Positions 9,972 to 21,886 of a stretch of 64,000 bases of DNA are shown here, piece by piece (the first letter of the stretch is position 1; each line of letters opens with the position of its first letter). Both the position numbers and the translations under genes were made by a program. Location: assembly GCA_963922205.1 (NCBI GenBank), contig CAWUHX010000004.1:372001-436000 (forward strand), written 5' to 3'. This DNA is from Romanomermis culicivorax. Lineage: Eukaryota > Nematoda > Enoplea > Mermithida > Mermithidae. Below the pieces are notes generated by a model. That model searched no databases and was not told the DNA's origin. It saw nothing but the letters and a program-made list of their open reading frames with translations.

Positions 9972-11425
9972 AGCATAATTTTGAATAAAATTGAAATGTG
10001 GGTCATCTGAGTTACCAGACCATGGCAAACCCTTTTTTGGTGGAGAATTAGCATACAACTAATGTTTTGAATGTTATCTAATGTTCACTCAAGATTGGTG
10101 CCCAAGGGTCATCCCAATGACCAGACCAGCTGAGTGACCAGCAGTCATTCAACTCAACAAACCTTTTCTTTGGTGGAGAATTAGCCTATAACTTCCATCT
10201 TATGGCTAATGATCATCCAAGTGACCAACCTGATGAGTGGCCAGAGGTCCCTCAAATCAAAAGATGCGTTTTCTGATGAATACTACTAAAAATACACAGC
10301 ATAGTTTTGAATAAAATTGAAATGTGGGTCATCCGAGTGACCAGACCATCTGAGTGACCAGCAGTCATTCAACTCCACAAACCTTTTCTTTGGTGGAGAA
10401 TTAGCCTATAACTTCCATTTTGTGGCTAGTGATCATCCAAGTGACCACTCCTGATGAGTGATCAAAACTGATTAAATATGCTAAAATATTCTTCAAAAAT
10501 AAAACATGTAAAATGAAATATCCACAAAAATTTGAAACTAGCTCATGCTTTCCAGGTTTATTACTCAGAAGCAACAGAAAAAATCGACTATAATTGATTA
10601 CGAATATGATTTTTTGCTACAAATAAATCAATTTTTTCAATATTTGTTTTTTCAGATAGATTTTCGGAGACATTGGGAAAAAGGGTTTCAGAACCAGGCA
10701 GAGCTGTATCTGTAAATTCTTGAGGGACAGAACACAAAGAACCTGCAAAAATTCAATTTTGGAACCAAAGGCTCCAATAATACTGCTGTAATGCAGATTC
10801 ACATATTCCCTTAACAAGGCTAACGTGTTTGAAAAGGTATATCTTATAAGATATATTTCGAAACCAATTTTGCAATTTAGCATGTTTTTTGAATAAAAGT
10901 TGAAATTTATGTACCGTGAAAAATGTGTTTGAAATTTGAGAAATAAGCTATCAGGCAAATTAGCATTTCAGGAAAAAAATAAGCAAGCATAAATTAAATA
11001 GAGACAAACGAATTGGACAAGGAAAACATTAAAAACACGATAGATGATGAGCAAAAATGCAAATACACATCAGTCGAGTCACAATAATTAGAAGTAAATC
11101 ATAGTATGCTTTTATTTAAAATTACTGTGGGTTTGTAGTACTCGATCAGAAAAAACGTCTTTTGATTAAAGTTACTACTGGCCACTCATCAGGTTGGTCA
11201 CTTGGATGATCACTAGCCACAAAATGGAAGTTTTCTCCGCCGATGAAAAGGTTTGCCAAGTTGATTGACCGCTGGTCACTTGGCTGGTCTGCTCACTCGG
11301 ATGACCCCTGAACACCAATCTTGAGTGAAAATTAGATAACATTCAAATTGCCAGTCAATAGGCTAATTCTCCATCAAAAAATATGTTCCTTGACTTGAGT
11401 GACCACTGGTCATTTGGAGGATCAC

Positions 11426-13184
11426 GGGTCTGAATCTCGATTCAACACAGCACAATGTATAATTATACTTTGTTCATTATTCTTCAAAATATAACACAAG
11501 CATTATAATCGTAAAGTTAGCATTTAGGTCACTGGGGTCAAAGGTTGACTAAATTTTGGTCATCGCGTCTGAAACCGCGATGCGTAGCCAAATAGCTGCT
11601 TTGAATTTCATGCGCAGACAGCGCAATGCACAAGTACTTGCATTTATTGTATGACGTCAACATGCCACTATGTTTACTGTAGGTACCTTTCCCCTTGCAA
11701 GCGCTATTGGGTGGGTGTGAACCAGAGGCAGTAATACCTAAATCTCTCCAACATATTTTCATAAACAGAAGTTCTTAAATCACAGTCTAGAATGATGTAT
11801 TCAATTTCCATCTGCAATAAATGCAAAAGTTCAGATTGCAGATGTTTAGAAAATTGCAAACATTGAGAGAAAAAATTGAGAAAATTGATGAGAAATCTCA
11901 ATTTTGGGCGACATAATTGACTGTTAACGATTAGAAAATGAAACGAGCTAACTTGATTGACAGAAACTGTTGAGCATTAATTAGTAAGTCGAAGTGGATG
12001 TGCTATTGGCCGCGCCTGATAGAAAATATTCAATTTTGACCCTTATAAGTCCACCAAAACGCATCTTTTCGGTTTTGAATTTCCCAAAAAATTTTCCACA
12101 ATGAGAACCATACCCAAAATTATTTTCCCCATTTCGAAATTTTTCACCTCAAAAGACCCCATTTGAGGAAAAAACCGATTATGTTAGGTATATTTAACAA
12201 CCATGTAAAGACTAGAGAAAATAAAGTCAAAAATCGTGTTAATTTTCCATTGATACATTGTACCATTATCAGCGATATCGATTTTTCTATTTGAATCAAT
12301 CAAACAAGAATTTCTTTTCACTCATCAATAATTGACAGCCTATAAAGTTTGCTGCAACGATACTAATATGCTTTTCGAAGGGAAATCGTCCGCATTCGGG
12401 TCAAATATACGAACAGGACATATTTCAAAAATTTTCCACATTTTTAAACACGTTAATAATGTGGCTACAGATGCTTTGTTACCCTTTTTAGAAGCATATC
12501 TGATCATTTTGTTGTATTTGGAGTCAGAAACCTATGAAAATGAGGCAAAAAATTGAGAAAATTCTGATTATGTTAGTCAAAATGAGCTGATGGAGCATAT
12601 GTTGGTATTCTACAGGAGTAGATAAGGCATTTTAAGGATAGAGTTTTCATGGATTTATCTGCTAAGTATATTTGTGGTTCCAATTAGAATTATCTTATTT
12701 TATTTTGTTCTTGATCCAGCACCAAGTGAAGGAAAAATTTTTGGATTTCGCCTTCTAAAATGATTGAAAATGAATCTTCACAAGGTTGAGAAATAAATTA
12801 AAATCTCTGATGAACTGTGTAATTTGTTCATCATTCCTGCGCAAAGCGCCAGAATAATTTTCGCGTTTTTATATTTTGAAAGGCTGGAAAATAAATCTCT
12901 CAAATAGATATTCGTGAATAGAAGTTCTTAAATCGCAGTCTAGAATGATGTCCTCAATTTCCATTTTCAATAAGGCCAATAGTTCATGTTGAAAATGTTT
13001 CAAAAAATCCAAGCATCGAGAGAAAAAATTGAGTGAATCGATGAAAAATCTCTATTTTTGGCGACTTGACTAACTGTTAACAATAAGAAAATGGGACGAG
13101 CTAGCCCGATTGACAGAAAATGTTGGACATTTATTAGTAAGTGAAGGTAGATACGCTAACGGCTGCGCCTGATTGAAAATAATG
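11426..13184. repeat. Repeat mosaic; two copies of a conserved 50-codon frame on the minus strand
   Basis: The region holds old repeat copies and no intact gene. 11704-12020 and 12890-13184 (both inverted) match 38385-38635. Each preserves an open minus-strand frame, at about 11740-11901 and 12906-13058, of the type RFFI-SLNFFSRCL, then MEIE-IILDCD-RTS. 12020-12180 matches 13640-13830. 12180-12420 matches 45090-45360. A GCGCAAAGCGC palindrome lies at about 12840. Confidence 0.6.
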
Positions 13185-13197
13185 ATTATTATACCCA

Positions 13198-13634
13198 GAC
13201 ATGCACGGCAAGAATTTTCTAGGAGCAGGGTCTTCGGACTTTCCATCGAGGGGGTGGTGGGGGTCATACCTGTAAGACCTCCGACCAGTTTGGGGGGGGG
13301 GTAGGAAAAAGTGGAAATTTTTCCCAAAAAAGACCAAAAAACATACACTTTTTTGAAAATTTTTTTTCCAAACTGGGGGGGAAATGATTTTAAGTACAGG
13401 GTTGGCCAAGTTGGGGGGGGGGTCCCCCCCGCCAAGTACAGGTATGGTGGGGGTGGTTGAGCAAAAAAACAGAAAAAGTTCGCAAGCATGCTTTCCATAC
13501 AAAATATGCATAAAAAACTGCCTTCAAAAAATTTCTTGGAGGGGTGTTTGACAATTTTTTTCAGGCCAGGTAGGGGGTGTTTCAGGTTCTGAGGCAGGAG
13601 GGTTTACCTCCCCTGACCCCCCCTATGTGCATGT
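13198..13634. mobile_element. Short element with ACATGCAC ends flanked by a 13-bp duplication
   Basis: The insert runs from GACATGCACGG to GTGCATGT, and the 13-bp string ATTATTATACCCA occurs exactly on both sides (13185-13197, 13635-13647). Relatives with the same interior (GAGCAAAAAAAC then CATACAAAATATGC) lie at about 13860-14095, 62620-62860 and, inverted, 32590-32765. It carries the nested MITE at 13265-13446. The superfamily is unknown; a 13-bp duplication is long for cut-and-paste elements. Confidence 0.6.
13265..13446 (+). mobile_element. MITE, CATACCTGTA-end family, copy 2
   Basis: 182 bp, starts CATACCTGTA, ends TACAGGTATG, with perfect 8-bp duplications GTGGGGGT at 13257-13264 and 13447-13454. 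It contains G tracts, and its internal sequence is shared with the copies at 7231, 22445, 22715 and 62136. It is nested in the element at 13198-13634. Confidence 0.92.
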
Positions 13635-13647
13635 ATTATTATACCCA

Positions 13648-14722
13648 TGAGCAGCATGAAGCGCCAAAAATTTTTGAGATTTTGTCCTTTTTATGTCCAC
13701 CAAAACGCATTTTTTCGGTTTTGAATTCCCCAAAAATTTTTCCACAATGAAAGCCATACCCAAAATATTTTTGCTCTTTCCCAAATTTTTCCTAAAACAC
13801 TCCATTTGAGGAAAAAACGGAGATTGAAACATCATCAGTTTGAGAAATTGACACATACTATCAGTTGAATACAGACATGCATAGCAACAATTTTCCAGGG
13901 AAGTGTCCATAGAATTTTTTCCCAGGGGGTAGGGGAAGTGGGTGAGCAAAAAAACTAAAAAAGTTTTATAAGCCTGTTTTCATACAAAATATGCAGAAAA
14001 ATCATGAATGAAAAAAGTTCAGGGGTGGGTGTTGGCCAGAGGGGTGGCTAGGGTCTCAGGTATGGGGGTTTACCCCCCTATGTGTAACCCAAATTTTTAT
14101 TCGATTAGCTGATTGAGAACATCCGCATTTTGTTAAAGCCTGAACATCATTAGACCGGAAAAGTCAAATTTAAAATCATGAAGTCAGTGTTAAAAAATTC
14201 GTCTTCGAATGTTTTGGAGTATTGGAATCCGAAAATTTAAAAGAAACAAAAGAAAATCCGAAGCAACAATGATGCAGTTTATGATTCTTTATTTTCGCTA
14301 AGCACAGATATGTCAGCTGTCAAATTTGTATGCAATTTAGGTTTTCCGCGCCTTCATTTTTTGTTTCTAAACTATGCAATTTGATAAATTTGTATCATAA
14401 TTCGAGCCCAAAATGAAAATTTTTGTTTTTTATCGATTTTCAATAAATTACTGACTGTGCGAAAAAACAGTGGTTTTTGTATTGTGATAACATAAATGCC
14501 TGGTTTTTTAATTTTCATTTGTTTTTGAAGCAGTTTTATGCAGAACTTATATTCTTCCAAAACGTAATATTTTAAAAAAATTGTATTTGCGGGTTTTGAC
14601 CAGCTTTTTTTAACTTCTAGCCGATTTTTTAGGCATCTTTGGCTGGTTTTCATTTGCCAATCTGGCAACACTAGTCAAGATTCTGGTCATTATTGTCGTT
14701 ACTATTTTTGCTCAGTCAGCAT
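13648..14722. repeat. Degenerate repeats, no gene
   Basis: 13648-13830 repeats 12005-12180. 13850-14095 repeats the ACATGCAC-end element. 14100-14660 is AT-rich unique-looking DNA, and the 99-codon minus frame at 14372-14671 has no recognisable motif. A sequence resembling a hAT end (TGGCAACACTAG) lies at about 14661-14672. Confidence 0.5.
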
Positions 14723-16085
14723 TAGAGCTTCACACTGGGTACCCGAATTACCCGGGTACAAAATGGAAACCATTACCCCGGTACCCGCGGGTACACGGGT
14801 AATTTGGGTACCCGTTTTGTATCACCTATAATATGTAGACTTGAGAGTAGAGGTGTATGCATAGTTTTTTTAGCCTTTTACAAGCCATGGCTTGGTGGAC
14901 TGACAAAATGGCTTGTAGAATTATAGTTCAACAAGCAAAAATGGCTTGTCAGAATTTTTTGAGTCATGTGTTTGATCAAATCGGATACAGAAAAGATGCA
15001 TTTTTGTGCATTTTAGAAGGTCATAATCTCAAAATTTTCCAGCGCTTCACGCCGGTTATAACATAAATAAGCATTATTATTTATTTCCTAGCTCAGGCGC
15101 TGCTTCTAACATGTCTACCTTCATTTATCATTTAATCTTTAATAGTTTTAATCGTCTTAAAGATATTATCTCATGTTTTAATTGGTAATCTTCAATATTT
15201 CATCTTGATATTTAATGAAGATTCACATTTTTCCCTTGACACATTTTTTTAGAAAGATCAATAGGTACGTCAAGTCTGTAAACTTTTTGAAGTGATTATT
15301 CCTTTCTCAACGTAAAATCAATCCAAAAGCTTCAAGGGAGTAGTTTTCGGAAACTTCTACTCTTCTTGCTCATATCTATTTGGCCAAGTTCATTAGAGTG
15401 TGTGAATAAATTAATGATTTTAAAATTTTCCAAACATGAAATTCCAGAAATTACGACCTTTGAACAGAAAATTCGAAACTAATTCTTCAAACAAGTGGTT
15501 GGAAAATTGATTTTCCAGTATCGCAGAATGACAATACCCAAAAAAATTTTCTGGCATTTCAGGCAGGAAAGATTAATAGCTTATTTGGGCTCTCACTTGT
15601 CAACATAGACGACTTAACCGTCGATTTCTCATGTTATTCAAAGCCATTATGTTCTTGGATAGTTTGCTGGAAAATTTTTTTCACAATGCTTGTAGATCAG
15701 GAAGCCACTTGGCTTGTGACTCGTAGGTCAAAAAAAACCCTGGAGGTATGCAAATTTTGCTTTGTCTCGTCAATAATATTGAGCTATCATGATGTGATGT
15801 GTAGTATTTTGCAGCGTCGATGATGTGTATCAATCATCATCTCTAGCATTCCTATTGTATACAACAGTGTTTCAACACAAATGTTGAAAAATTTTGTGTA
15901 GTAGGGACTACAGAGTGTATGTAATGCATCATTCTATTTTCACAGTGTATCTGTCTAATATTATATATGTACATTAATATTACAACTCATTTTAACATGT
16001 ACTGGGGTATACCTGGGTAATTCGGGTACCCGGGTAATGAATAAACGGGTACCCGGGTACGAAATTTTTGTCGTGTGAAGCTCTA
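14723..16085. mobile_element. Non-autonomous hAT element with GGTACCCG subterminal arrays
   Basis: The ends TAGAGCTTCACAC and GTGTGAAGCTCTA form a 13-bp perfect inverted repeat that fits the hAT end consensus. Perfect 8-bp duplications GTCAGCAT lie at 14715-14722 and 16086-16093. Both subterminal zones (14735-14825 and 16005-16065) are built from GGTACCCG/CGGGTACC units, which are likely transposase-binding repeats. The interior holds an inverted copy of the 6910-8191 element and no transposase. Confidence 0.92.
14985..15705 (-). mobile_element. Inverted truncated copy of the 6910-8191 element (empty-site paralogue)
   Basis: Read on the minus strand this segment follows 7130-8100 closely: the stretches around ATCTACAAGCATTG, GAGAAATCGACGG and CAGCGCTTCACGCC correspond. 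It lacks the MITE present at 7231-7465, and at about 15070-15130 it also shows the uninterrupted form of the site occupied by the MITE at 22445. It is nested within the hAT element at 14723-16085. Confidence 0.8.
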
Positions 16086-16354
16086 GTCAGCATTGCTTTC
16101 CAGAGCTCCCTCATTTCGAGCCATCATCTTGAGTCTGGCCTACATCGTACATCTTTGTGGTTTTTTTACACTGTTTGCAACCTGAATCAAAAGTTTGAGG
16201 ACCCTGGAAAATTCTTGCTGTGCATGTCTGGCGCCGATCATAATAAGATTTGCATGATTGTACGAGTTTTCTAAGTTGGGACAGAATGAAGGTTTGCATT
16301 TAACACAGTCCAGATCCAGTCGTCTCACTTTACCAACTCACAAACCAAAACGAC

Positions 16355-16690
16355 AAAAGTTGCAGGAGCAAATATAACCAAATTTCAAAAGTGGTATTGA
16401 ATCGGAGTTGCATCGATTTTGATCGAATCTTCGCTGATTCTTGGATGAAAATAATAAAAAAATATCGTTTCGGCCTGCATGAGTTGACATCTTTCATTTG
16501 GAAAAACAGGTGTTCTGTTCCGACTGATTAATTTGTACCTGGGGATTTTAGGGATAATGCAATCATCCTTCTTCCTAGCCTCCAAAAACTGAAAAGTTTT
16601 GAAATTGACCCAGATTTTCTTCAAATGTTCAAGTGGGAAAATTTACTGTTCTGTGCAAAATTCTCATAATTCTCCGCAACTTAGTGCGTA
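16355..16690 (+). pseudogene. F-box/LRR-like family pseudogene fragment
   Basis: The DNA between 16355 and 16690 aligns with the first 130 codons of the gene at 17297. Shared patterns include the CCAAATTTCAAAAG stretch, then SELHR, a VDFD-type segment, SWMK, KLKSFEIDPDF and KWENLLF. The start region is lost, several stops and small deletions interrupt the frame, and it stops abruptly near 16690. It lies 600 bp upstream of the intact gene in the same orientation, so it is likely the remnant of a tandem duplicate. Confidence 0.75.
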
Positions 16691-17296
16691 TATAAACGGG
16701 GATAAATTATATTCCAATGAATTAGGACAGAGGCTACAAAATTGAAGAAATTAAAAAAATTTTTATTCATTATTTTTGTCACTTTTACTAATTTTCACAT
16801 TTTTTTGTTTTCATTGATTTTTTCTTTTTTATTGGTATTCATTTTTAGTCGTACTTCTATTTATTAAAATTTTCATTCACTTTTTCCTTCTCATTTCCTA
16901 ATTATTTTTATTCATTTTCTATTTTCCATGCTTTGTTTTTAGGTTTCATTACTCTTAAGGCCCTGTCATACTTCACCGCGCGGCGCCGGCCAGCGCCGCC
17001 CGGTACTGCCTTTGAAGTATGAATAGATTTTTGTAATTTTTGCGGCGCCCGGTCAGGTTTCAACTAAACCAATACACACTTTTTAAGCAGAGCAAAATCT
17101 TAATTCATTTTCCTTTTTTTCTTTCATTTTATATTAACTTTTTTGTATGCATTTTTTACCTCGATTGTTTCTTATTTATTTTTTTCATAAATTTTAGTTT
17201 TTTGATTTTTATTTGGTTTCTGCATCATCATCATCTGGAGAAAAAGTTGTTTCTTTTGTTCAGATATTTAGAATCTGCATCGATCACGTTATTTGC
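16691..17296. other. T-rich upstream region of the F-box gene with a small GC-rich island
   Basis: Mostly T-rich DNA, similar in part (17100-17190) to 39570-39640 and loosely to 60519-60650 upstream of the related genes. A GC-rich block at 16976-17050 with GCGCGGCGCCGG-type palindromic words stands out from the AT-rich background and may be a transposon end. A pyrimidine-rich acceptor (TTCTTTTGTTCAG, ending 17263) is conserved 33 bp before the ATG in the second gene too. That suggests an upstream exon I cannot locate. Confidence 0.5.
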
Positions 17297-19660
17297 ATGG
17301 ACGACGTCGTCATTATTACGGAAATCTTGAAATATTTCAACTTCCAAGAATTATGCATAGCAGAGCGAATAAATCCAAATTTCAAAAGTTGCATCGAATG
17401 GGAATTGCATCGGTTAAAATGTGTCGATTTTGATCAAATATTTACTGGTTCCTGGATGAAAGTTTTGAACAAAATTGGTGTGTGTTGTTCCGGCCTGCGT
17501 CATTTGAAAAATTTCGGCGGGTTGACGTCTTTTGTGGTTGGGAAATGGTGGTTGAATTTGCCTGATCCATTTACAGAAGAGGATTTTAAGGAAAATTTCT
17601 TTATCCTTCTTCGTAGTTTAGAAAAACTGACATGTTTGGAAATTGATTCAAGTTTAATTAAAATATTCGGCTGGGAAAATGCATTGAGTTTGGTGGAAAA
17701 CTCTCACAATTTGAAGCAACTTGGTGCCACTATCGACGTACATGAAATATCCAACAATGAACTTCGAGAGAAAATAAATGAAGTTGTTATTGGCCATTCC
17801 GCCTTGACGAAATTAAAAGTCGTTCAACGTTACGATTTATGGATTGATTTATCATTGTGTCAAAACTTGACTCATTTTAGACTGAGATTATATAGAACAG
17901 TGGACAGTGCAGATTTTGAACAATTGTATGCATTGTTGGATGTTAATTTGAATTTAGAAAGTTTGGACATTGCTAGAGTATCACACAATAATCTTCAGCT
18001 GATCGAAAAATTGATGAGGTTGTCAAAATTGAAGAGTTTGTCTTTGGACATTTGTCTGTTCCATTACACCCAGCTCGATGACGATTTACCTTATCACGGA
18101 ATTATGGAAGATTTGTATTTCGTTTCTTTGCAAAATATTCACGTGGAGTGTGAAGGCTCCGAAAGTCAAGCAAAATTCGTTGCTTTTCTACTATCCCATA
18201 GTCCCCAGTTGAAAAAAATTTCTTTGAGAGTTCACGCTAGAAATTTGGGGTTTTTTCGCACGCTTTTCGACAAATTTCGCCATTTTGATCAAATTGAAAC
18301 TTTCAAATTAGACTATTCATCAGCTTCAGATGAAGTACAGTCATTTATTTACAACGAAATATCAAAAATGGTTAATTTAAAGTACTTTTGGATAAATAAC
18401 AACGGGTTGTACTCCGATGATATTGAAAAGATCAGCGAATTAAGGAAATTAAAATTGTAAGTTCCAATTCTGCTAATTATATTGATATTGGCTGAATTTT
18501 TATTTCGTGATGAAGGGCCCAAAGAATAATTTTGTCTTTTGTCTTGTTCAGAAAATCATGGTGATTATTTTTCATCTATGCTGTATTAGCGAAAACGATT
18601 CTTGAGCGCATGGAATGCTGCTGAAGGGTGACCAATTTCAACCCATGAAACAAAAAATGCGTGACTTTGCGATAAAATTAACATAAATGAACAAGAACAA
18701 GCCTAATGGGTCATTTATGCTTGACTTTTCCAACAGAACGGAGCAAAATACAATGGACAAAACTTCACTGAACCGAAGGGAAATTTTCCTGCCATTCGTT
18801 CGGTTGGATGTTACCGTCGGTCATTTTCTAGAAAATTGTAGTCATCCTTTGTGATTTGCGAAGTGCATTTTCAAGCTGAACTTTTCAAACTGCTGGCAAT
18901 CCGTTCTGTTCCCTCGAGAAAGACAAGCATAAATTACCCTCAAGCCTAAGAACTAGCTACTTGAAACTGAAAAACTACCATATGCCGAAAAGTAACATGA
19001 ACTACGGTGTATTGCCTGTCATTCACATGTAATGTGCATCATTACTACAATTTGCATATTTTTGTCTGCTAAAAAACCTGCATCCTGCTATTTTTTAATT
19101 TGAATCGATTGCCATGCCTTTTTCTGAGTAGATAACACACTGTCTATGTTGCTGAACTATTTTTTAATTCTTAAATTTTTTCCAGTCTGCGTTGGCCAGC
19201 AAATCATGCTGCAGCTTTGAAAATGATGAGTTCCAACTCTTCGTTGCTAGGTTTGGATTTATACGCTAGTCAATGTCCTTCCCTGGGATCGTTCGACCTC
19301 ATTTTGGATCAATGCCCAAATTTACGGTATTTTTCCGTCGACGTCTTGAATGCCGAACAAATCCGAAAATTGTCCATCAAAGGGCACAACCTGCGATATT
19401 TCCTAATATGCTCGTGTTATTCCTATTCCAATTTTTCCTCAATCAGGGGTGCATTAACCAACGCGCTGGAAAATTTTGCGAATTTACGTCAATTATTCAT
19501 TCCTGCAGTGCTGTACAATTCATTGTTACGACTCGAGCCGGTGAAACGTTTGTCTAGGCAAAAAAGATTATCGATCATTACCGACTGGCATTGCCATACT
19601 CCAGACGACTTGATCGATGAATGGATTCATCTTTGCTGCCAAGAAAACCCATCCACCTGA
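17297..19660 (+). CDS. F-box/leucine-rich-repeat-like protein, two exons, intact
   Basis: Exon 1 is 17297-18456 and exon 2 is 19186-19660, joined through GTAAGT and TTTTTTCCAG sites in phase 2. Together they give an open frame of about 544 codons ending in TGA. The N-terminus (MDDVVIITEILKYFNFQELC, then INPNF and WELHRLKCVDF) fits an F-box-like helical motif. The rest has irregular leucine-rich repeats: LTKLKVV, CQNLTHFRLRL, LNLESLDI, LSKLKSLSLDI, CPNLRYFSVDV, FANLRQLFIP. F-box/LRR proteins usually act as substrate adaptors of SCF ubiquitin ligases; that role is inferred here. The start is the Met shared with the paralogue at 60692. The frame is also open 28 codons upstream, and a conserved acceptor at 17263 could mean an extra exon. 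Relatives in the window are all damaged; this copy is not. Confidence 0.8.
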
Positions 19661-20460
19661 AATATTGGAACATCGAGAAACATTTGATGTGTTTTTTCCT
19701 TTAAATCAGATTTTTTTCTCTAAGTTAGTTCGTAAACTTGTTGTTCCAATTGGCATATATCCCATTATTTTGTTTGCGATTGCATCAATGTACTGTGAAT
19801 TTTTCACAGAACTTTTCAGTTTTGTAATCATTTTCACCATAAAAACTTTCCTAAAATGCAAAATTCTTCTCATAAAATTGAAGTTAAACCTAGAAAAGTT
19901 AATTTCGTACTATAATTTCCTGTTTTTTCATCTTCACAAAAAAAGGAAAACATTTTTGGAAAGTAAAAATTTTATTATAATTTGTATGTCAAATTGAGAG
20001 AAATAGCATATTCTTGCCAAAATTTTCAATCATTTCTGTAAAGGAAGCTGAAAGATTTTTTCAGAATGCGAAAAATTTTCTATAATTATGAATTAAAATT
20101 CGGAAAAATCGTAATTTATTTGTGTATAATTTCTGTTTTTTGCAGAAAAACCAGGAAAATTGTCTTGAGATGCAAATATTTTTCCCTGATTTTGACGTGA
20201 AATTGACAGAAATCGCAATTTTTTAGTAAAATTTTCCATTATTTCTATTGAAAAAACCTAGCAAACTTGGTCGAAATACAAAAATTTTCTGACAAATTTA
20301 AAAATATAATTAGAAAAAATTCTCAAATTTTTGCTATATTTTCCATTAAGCTGGAAAAATTTTCTAAAATGCCAAAAAATTTCTCCCAGTTTTGAAGTAA
20401 AATTAGAAAAAGATCGTTATTTTCTGATATAATTTTCTGTTTCCCAATCATTTTTACAAG
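19661..20460 (+). repeat. 3' flank of the F-box gene with degenerate tandem repeats
   Basis: The first 350 bp correspond to 63540-64000 downstream of the second F-box gene, so the duplication unit includes the 3' flank. From about 19860 the sequence is a degenerate tandem array with roughly 120-bp spacing. Each unit contains AAATTGA.AGAAAT, TATAATTTTC and GGAAAA words. The open frame at 19617-19997 has no support. Confidence 0.55.
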
Positions 20461-21886
20461 TGTCACATTAAACAGAGTGGGAGCCATGTCACATTAAGTA
20501 GATTGGTGATCAGTCACATTGATGGGAAACCCCATACTATATTCCATGGGAAATACGGCCATGACACTGCAAGGGACATGCTGTGACCCCCTGGGGTGGC
20601 TCCGTTAATGGCCTCTGTTTCAAAGACCTAACACAGCTCGTACTACCACAGTAAACCTATGGTGTACCTCGGCCTTGTCCTAGGGTTATGCTGTAGAATA
20701 ATGGACAATGCGGCCGGGTCAGGGGTGCCAATCCCTAGTCCTCATTCATTAGGAATGAGGGGCAGTGCCATTCAAAGAATGGCGTACTGTAGGGGACCTG
20801 ATTGTTAACCTAAATCCCCTTATTGGCCCTGACCTTAAGGGTCTGAGGGCTTTCTTAACTGAGGGTACTCCCAAGGGAAACTGGCTTAGGGGAAACTCCC
20901 ACAAGTATACCCTCAACAATAATAACCCCTGAGAAGACTTAATAAACCTCTTCTCAAACTACTCGGGGCTGGGTGACGGATTCGGGGGTCAAACTGTGGG
21001 TCCTACGGATGGCAATGAGCGGGAATGGGAATCCGGGCAATTCAGCGTAGGGTCATGCAGCTGCGGATCGGCAGGCGGCAGTAACAGACGTTTCCTCGGT
21101 GAGGGCGACAGGGTTCTTCGATTAACGGGGACGGGGATGGGTTCTTACGGTCGGGTTACAGTAGTGGTGATGTATATGTAGGCCTGAGGTGAGAGTATGT
21201 AAATTTTATTCGATGAGCGGCGAGCGCAGTTGACAATATAAAATATAATAAAAGTCTACGACGGCAAACACGGATGCAAGGCTAAAAGACGAAACACCAG
21301 TTAGGCCCAATAATGAGAGCGACAAACTAACGAAACATGCCCTTTTAAAGGGCTCCGTAAACTACAGTATGCCTTGGGGGAGTTAACACTTACTAAGCTA
21401 AATTCTGCAGCGGAAATGGTTGCAGAAGATGCCTATGGTCACATAGAAATTTTCCAGTTCACAACGTTAAGCATTGGGGCGAGTTTTCACTCTCCATGCT
21501 TAACATGGGAACGTCACTAGTGAGAATTTCAAACTAGTCGTTTCACATTGTGAAACGTCCCTAGTTTTTACTGATAAGAGGTGCACATTGTGCTCCAATT
21601 ACAGCCATGAGCTCGGAGAGCTTATCTCTAACAGAAATTCTTGACTAGCGGGCACATACAGTAGTCTACATGTGCGATCAAAATAATAAATCGAAACGGA
21701 AATAAAATGTGCAAACAGAAACAGAAACGAAACGTAAAAAGTACACACATAAATTGCATGTGAAAATTATAACGATGAAACACAAAATTGATGCAAATTA
21801 CTGTAACACAAAACCTAACGAAAAACATAACGAAAAATTGTGATGTGAATCACGTGATGTTTGACGGAATTCGTCGGCACGTGACA
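20461..21886 (-). repeat. Solo LTR of the gypsy family (1426 bp) with 4-bp target duplication
   Basis: This is the reverse complement of the LTR at 4973-6422, with TGTCAC/GTGACA ends. CAAG at 20457-20460 and at 21887-21890 is an exact 4-bp target duplication, typical of Ty3/gypsy-type integration. No internal region is present, so it is a solo LTR left by recombination between two LTRs. It is inserted in the tandem-repeat 3' flank of the F-box gene. The hairpin at 21531-21567 matches the one at 5295-5331. Open frames within it are artefacts. Confidence 0.95.

Larger units (their letters stand above)
8737..11425. mobile_element. Composite element with about 260-bp terminal inverted repeats
   Basis: The segment 8737-8997 (starting GTGACCAGTGGTCACTCAAG) recurs inverted at about 11165-11425 with high similarity. 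Two further direct copies of the arm lie at about 10000-10300 and 10305-10475, so the left side carries three tandem arms, one split by the hAT insertion at 9019-9971. The core 10480-11160 has no recognisable protein; a 113-codon frame there (10617-10958, minus) has no motif I know. The long inverted arms suggest a foldback-type element. I found no target duplication. Confidence 0.65.

Noticed and set aside
10617-10958. 113-codon minus frame in the core of the long-inverted-repeat element
   Set aside because: No motif, no paralogue in the window, AT-rich composition; kept only as a mention.
14661-14680. hAT end TGGCAACACTAG pairing with 54217
   Set aside because: Far apart, imperfect and without duplication; likely an unrelated fragment.
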